Shown in pieces: positions 59,066-64,000 of a DNA stretch of 64,000 nt. A program made the translations under genes and the position numbers. This DNA comes from Ridgeia piscesae. Lineage: Eukaryota > Annelida > Polychaeta > Sabellida > Siboglinidae. Under the pieces are notes generated by a model. That model saw only the letters and a list, made by a program, of their open reading frames with translations, was not told the DNA's origin and searched no databases. Location of the stretch: positions 1,047,818-1,111,817 of the forward strand of contig JAODUO010000040.1 in the NCBI GenBank assembly GCA_025642075.2. Direction: 5' to 3'. Position 1 is the stretch's first letter. Each line of letters starts with the position of its first letter.

Positions 59066-61530
59066 TGTGTTGTGGAGTGAGATGTGTTGTGGAGTGAGAT
59101 TTGTAGTGGAGTGAGATGTGTTGTGGCAATTTGGGGAGATGTGTTGGGGGGAAATGGGAAAGGATGGGGTAGGGGGGAGTGAGATTTGTATAAGTTTGGA
59201 AACGAAGGGGGGTGTGTTAAAAGGTTTGGGGGAGATGTGTTGTGGAGTGAGATGTGTAGTGGAGTGAGATGTGTTAGTGGAGGGAGATGTGTTAGTGGAG
59301 TGAGATGTGTTGTGGAGTGAGATGTGTAGTGGAGTGAGATGTGTAGTGTGGTAGTGAGATGTGTTGTGGAGTGAGATGTGTAGTGGAGTGAGATGTATAG
59401 TAGAGCGAGATGTGTTATGGTGTGAGATGTGTTGGGGAGTGAGATGTGTTATGGAGTGAGATATGTTGTGGAGTGATATGTGTAGTGGAGTGAAATGTGT
59501 TATGGAGTGAGATGTGTTGTGGAGTGAGATGTGTAGTGGAGTGAGATGTGTAGTGGAGTGAAATGTGTTATGGTGTGAGATGTGTTGTGGAGTGAGATGT
59601 GTAGTGGAGTGAGATGTGTTGTGGCATGAGATGTGTTGTGGAGTGAGATGTGTAGTGGAGTGAGATGTATAGTGGAGCGAAATGTGTTATGGTGTGAGAT
59701 TTGTTGTGGAGTGAGATGTGTTGGGAGTGAGATGTGTTGTGGAGTGAGATGTGTTGTGGAGTGATATGTGTAGTGGAGTGAAATGTGTTATGGAGTGAGA
59801 TGTGTTGTGGAGTGAGATGTGTAGTGGAGTGAGATGTGTTGTGGAGTGAGATGTGTTGTGGAGTGAGATGTGTTGTGGAGTGAAATGTGTTATGGCGTGA
59901 GATGTTTAGTGGAGTGAGATGTGTAGTGGAGTGAGATGTGTAGTGGAGTGAGATGTGTAATGGAGTGAAATGTGTTATGGCATGAGATGTGTTGTGGAGT
60001 GAGATGTGTTGTGGAGTGAGATTTTTAGTGGAGTGAGATGTGTTGTGGAGTGAGATGTGTAGTGGAGTGAGATGTGATTGGAGTGAGATGGGTTGTGGCG
60101 TGAGATGTGTTGTGGAGTGAGATGTGTAGTGGAGTGAGATGTGTTGTGGAGTGAGATGTGTTATGGCGTAAGATGTGTTGTGGAGTGAGATGTGTTGTGG
60201 AGTGAGATGTGTTGTGGAGTGAGTTTTAGGGGTGAGATGTGTTGTGGAGTGAGATGTGTAGTGGAGTGAGATGTGTTGTGGAGTGAGATGTGTTTGGCGT
60301 AAGATGTGTTGTGGAGTGAGATGTGTTATGGTGTAAGATGTGTTGTGGAGTGAGATGTGTTGTGGAGTGAGATGTGTTATGGCGTAAGATGTGTTGTGGA
60401 GTGAGATGTGTTATGGTGTAAGATGTGGAGTGAGATGTGTTGTGGCGTAAGATGTGTTGTGGAGTGAGATGTGTTGTGGAGTGAGATGTGTTATGGCGTA
60501 AGATGTGTTGTGGAGTGAGATGTGTTATGGCGTAAGATGTGTTGTGGAGTGAGATGTGTTATGGTGTAAGATGTGTTGTGGAGTGAGATGTGTTGTGGGT
60601 AAGATGTGTTGTGGAGTGAGATGTGTTGTGGAGTGAGATGTGTTATGGCGTAAGATATGTTGTGGAGTGAGATGTGTAGTGGAGTGAGATGTGTTATGGC
60701 GTAAGATATGTTGTGGAGTGAGATGCGTTGTGGAGTGAGATGTGTTATGGCGTAAGATGTGTTGTGGAGTGAGATGTGTTGTGGAGTGAGATGTGTTGTG
60801 GAGTGAGATTTGTAGTGGAGTGAGATGTGTTGTGGGAGAGTGTGTAGGGTGAGATGTGTGTAGGTGAATGTGATGTGGTAGTGAAAGTGTTGTGGGTAAA
60901 ATGTGTATGGGTAGATGTGTTGTGGGTGAAATGTGTTATGGCGTAGATGTGTTGTGGAGTGAGATGTGTTATGGCGTAAGATGTGTTGTAAGTGAGATGT
61001 GTTTGGAGTAAAATGTGTTGGGTAGATGTGTTGTGGGTAGATGTGTTATGGTGTAAGATGTGTTGTGGAGTGAGATGTGTTATGGCGTAAGATGTGTTGT
61101 GGAGTGAGATGTGTTATGGCGTAAGATGTGTTGTGGAGTGAGATGTGTTATGGTGTAAGATGTGTTGTGGAGTGAGATGTGTTGTGGCGTAAGATGTGTT
61201 GTGGAGTGAGATGTGTTGTGGAGTGAGATGTGTTGTGGAGTGAGATGTGTAGTGGAGTGAGATGTGTTGTGGAGTGAGATGTGTTATGGCGTAAGATGTG
61301 TTGTGGAGTGAGATGTGTTATGGTGTAAGATGTGTTGTGGAGTGAGATGTGTTATGGTGTAAGATGTGTTGTGGAGTGAGATGTGTTATGGCGTAAGATA
61401 TGTGTGGAGTGAGATGTGTTATGGCATAAGATGTGTTTAGGAGTGAGATGTGTTATGGTGTAAGATGTGTAGTGGAGTGAAATGTGTTATGGCATGAGAT
61501 GTTTAGTGGAGTGAGATGTGTTGTGGCACA
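59066..61530. repeat. 17-bp minisatellite, about 140 copies
   Basis: Unit TGTGGAGTGAGATGTGT with TAGTGG and TATGGCGTAA variants, in higher-order blocks (for example TTATGGCGTAAGATGTG alternating with the basic unit). C is almost absent from the plus strand. Confidence 0.95.
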
Positions 61531-61690
61531 ATATGTATGTGTTTAACAATTTAACTATTTTATTGAGATAAATGTCAAATTGACATTTCTTTTCCAGAAG
61601 TACATCGTCTTTGTCATGGGCAGACAGTAGAAGTCGGGTACTGGTGGGTTCAGTCAGCTGCAAGGCCTACCCATAATCTCTACCCTACAA
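61531..61690. other. Unique spacer between the two satellite arms
   Basis: About 160 bp of non-repetitive sequence with a 19-bp palindrome (AAATGTCAA, one base, TTGACATTT) at about 61,571-61,589. It is the apex between the forward and inverted arrays. Confidence 0.6.
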
Positions 61691-61699
61691 CTTACTCAT

Positions 61700-64000
61700 A
61701 AAATTATCACAAATCTTCACCATAAAATTTACTTCCACATTACAATCTCACTCCACTACATTTCTTCTCACACACATCTCACCACAAACATCTCACTCCT
61801 AATCTACTGCCATGCCTTCACACAACATCATCACATTGCTCCCCCTCTTCCCAAAATCTCCCACTTAAAATCTCCTCCACAATACAAACAAACTCCTCCT
61901 GCGCCCTGCTCCGCAACATTATGCCCCGCATCTCACTCCCCATCTTGATAAAAATCGTCCACCACTCCCTTTCCTCCACACATCTCGACTCTCAGTGCAC
62001 ATCTCACTCGCCTGCATCCTCATCCCACATCTTCACTAGCAATCTCCCATTTCACACATTTAAACCTTTATCCAAACACATTCACTCCACAAAATTCACT
62101 CCACAACATTCAAAAAGCCTTCCCTCTCTCCCACTGCACTACCGGCACACTCAGCAGGCGCCCATCCCTTTCCCCCCACAACCTCCTGGACATCTCACCG
62201 GGAAACTTCCACCCCAAACGCATCTCACTCCACCACACCATTCCTCCAAATCTTTTACTCCACAACACATCTTCATGCCAACACATTCACTCCCACAACA
62301 CTATGGCCACTCTCTCCCATCTTACCTAGGGATCTCACTCCTGAAACATCTCCACCCATACCTCTCGCTCCACATCTCCTCCCTGCACTCTCACCTGCTA
62401 ACCTCTCACTCCATTTACCACACATTCGCTCCACAAACATCTCACTCCTAAATCTCACTCCCAGGCATCTCATCCCACAACACTTCACCCAGGCTAACAC
62501 ATCTCCCCACCCACTCTCTCCACCCCATCTCACTCCTGGCACATCTCCTCCACCCATCTCACTCCGCATCACTCCACTGCTCCACCCTTCACCACAACTC
62601 ACTCATAACTCCTCCACCCATCTCACTCACAAAACATCTCATCAAACGCCTCCCCATTCACCCACTCCTCACTACACAATCTCCACCCATACACTCTCAC
62701 TCCCCAACTCTCCATCACATTCACCACAACCTCCATCACACAACTCCTCCCCCTTCACCCACCCACAGCCAATCTCCACACCAGCATCAACCTTTCACTC
62801 ACTCACTTACTCCACACACATTTTCACAACCTCTCATCCCCCCCTGCTCCCCAAATTCACCAAACCTTTTCCTCATGACCTACTCACACAATTCCTCCAC
62901 AACCAAACTCATGCCCCAACCTCCCCCCAACACATCTCCTCCCCAACCTCCACCACACATCCTCACACAACTCTACCATTCACCACAACCCCCTCCCTCC
63001 ACCTTTCATCCACTACACTATCCTCACAACTCCACCCTCATCCACTTCAACACACCTCCACCCATTCCCCACTCCTCTCCAACACCACACACATCTCACC
63101 CCATCCAACAACACATTGGTCCCCTACCTCCCCCATAAAATTCATCCAAAAATCTCATGCCCAAACACATCTTACACCCTTTTCCCCCAACCTTTCCCCC
63201 TCCTTCCCCCATCACATCTCCCCTACCCAGACAAAACCTGTCCCCCCTCCATTCTCCACTCCATGTCAACCCCCTATCTCACATAACCTCACTCCAACAA
63301 TCCACCCTCCCCGCTCCATTCCCCCCACTCACATCCACCACACACATCTCAACCCTAACCATTCCTCCCTTCTCATCCCCCACTCCCTCCGAACCTCACT
63401 TTCCACTACAAACTCCTCCCAACCATCTCAAATCCACCACTCTCCTCCCCCACTCCTGACAGACACAATCTCCAACAGAGACCTCCCTCACCCTCCTGAC
63501 ACGCAAACTCCAACACAGACACCACCCTCACCGCTCCGACACGAACAATCCAGGACACCGTCCCCCACCACTCTGACATGAACAATCTCAACAGAGACAC
63601 GTCCTCACCACTCCGAAGACACAATCTCAACAGAGGATGCGTAAACTCCCGAGACCAACTCAAAGGAACGTCCTCTAGCTGCGACACATTCAAAAACCGT
63701 CTCTCACCAAAGTAAACTAACATGTCTCCAACGGGATAGAACCTGCTCACCAGCTTTGAAGACTACAACCCTTCAACAGAAGCACAAGCTGAGTGAATTC
63801 ATTTTTTCTTTAGAACAAGCGAGGGTGGTCACAATTTTCTACCACATCAGGGTCCCGTCAACATTTTTTAAACCCCCAATCGTCCAACAGTAACACTACC
63901 CCCTAAAATAGATGGTGCCATTTTGAAGTACCCTGTGGCTAACTGGTGAAATATAAAATCTGTACCCAACAAACATGCTTAGCCATGGGCCTGTAAAAAA
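61700..64000. repeat. Indel-rich inverted copy of 57.48-61.53 kb
   Basis: 61,740-63,440 is a degraded reverse complement of the 17-bp array (CATCTCACTCCACAAC). 63,450-63,690 is a degraded reverse complement of the 45-bp array (CAATCTCCAACAGAGAC). 63,700-64,000 aligns with the reverse complement of 57,480-57,840: CAAAGTAAACTAACATGTC against CAAAGTAAACTTAACAGTG, and CCAACAGTAAC against TTCAACAGTAAC. The inverted arm is shorter than its partner and full of short deletions. Its ORFs should not be annotated. Confidence 0.85.

Noticed and set aside
61590..61605. GAAGTACAT, which also occurs in a nanopore adapter
   Set aside because: A nine-base match is not enough to claim adapter read-through; it needs raw reads.
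62000..63750. ORFs of 87-176 codons near the end
   Set aside because: They lie in the degraded inverted satellite copy.

Overview
The window is nuclear DNA of an animal, most likely a marine invertebrate. A mollusc or another lophotrochozoan is my inference; the sequence does not prove it. The evidence is spliced genes with GT-AG introns, one Notch-ligand (DSL) gene, CR1-like LINEs, hAT and Mutator-like DNA transposon remnants, tRNA-derived SINE fragments, and very abundant micro- and minisatellites. Nothing bacterial or viral was recognised.

Region by region: 1-0.93 kb is a 35-bp minisatellite. 0.93-7.9 kb is mostly non-coding, with a promoter-like duplicated segment (3,549-4,091), a CA-rich tract, a CTG tract, a small inverted-repeat element and a 26-bp minisatellite (6.29-7.77 kb). 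From 18,348 down to 7,923 on the minus strand I could assemble an 11-exon gene with consistent splice phases. Its 557-residue product is a Delta/Jagged-like ligand: signal peptide, MNNL-like N-terminus, DSL domain, five EGF repeats, a Thr/Pro-rich stalk, one transmembrane helix and a 65-residue tail. Most of its introns hold tandem repeats or transposon fragments.

18.4-21.8 kb holds the second copy of the promoter-like segment, joined directly to a CR1-like LINE fragment (minus strand: ORF1 SGNH/esterase domain, ORF2 endonuclease, first part of RT), then a roughly 100-bp tandem repeat. 22-26 kb has a hAT-type miniature element, short exact repeats and four minus-strand exons of a DUF4806-like gene. 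28.9-30.0 kb is a 71-bp minisatellite. 31.7-32.6 kb is a decayed RT. 34.55-35.62 kb is a non-autonomous hAT element with an 8-bp target duplication.

39.8-43.1 kb is an internally deleted transposon-like unit, bounded by inverted arrays of palindromes and carrying the two ends of a zinc-finger/PHD protein. A 5'-truncated LINE with a long intact EN-RT ORF (to 45,683) is inserted into its right arm. 47.4-47.7 kb is a hAT transposase C-terminus. 51.5-57.7 kb is a direct segmental duplication flanking a 3.8-kb element with inverted ends and a conserved dispersed 14-mer. 57.9-61.5 kb holds 45-bp and 17-bp satellite arrays. From about 61.7 kb to the end the sequence is an indel-rich reverse complement of 57.48-61.53 kb, so it is either a decayed palindrome or, more likely, an unpolished fold-back assembly artefact.

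The only well supported cellular gene is the Notch ligand. The DUF4806-like gene is partly supported; almost everything else is repeat or transposon derived.
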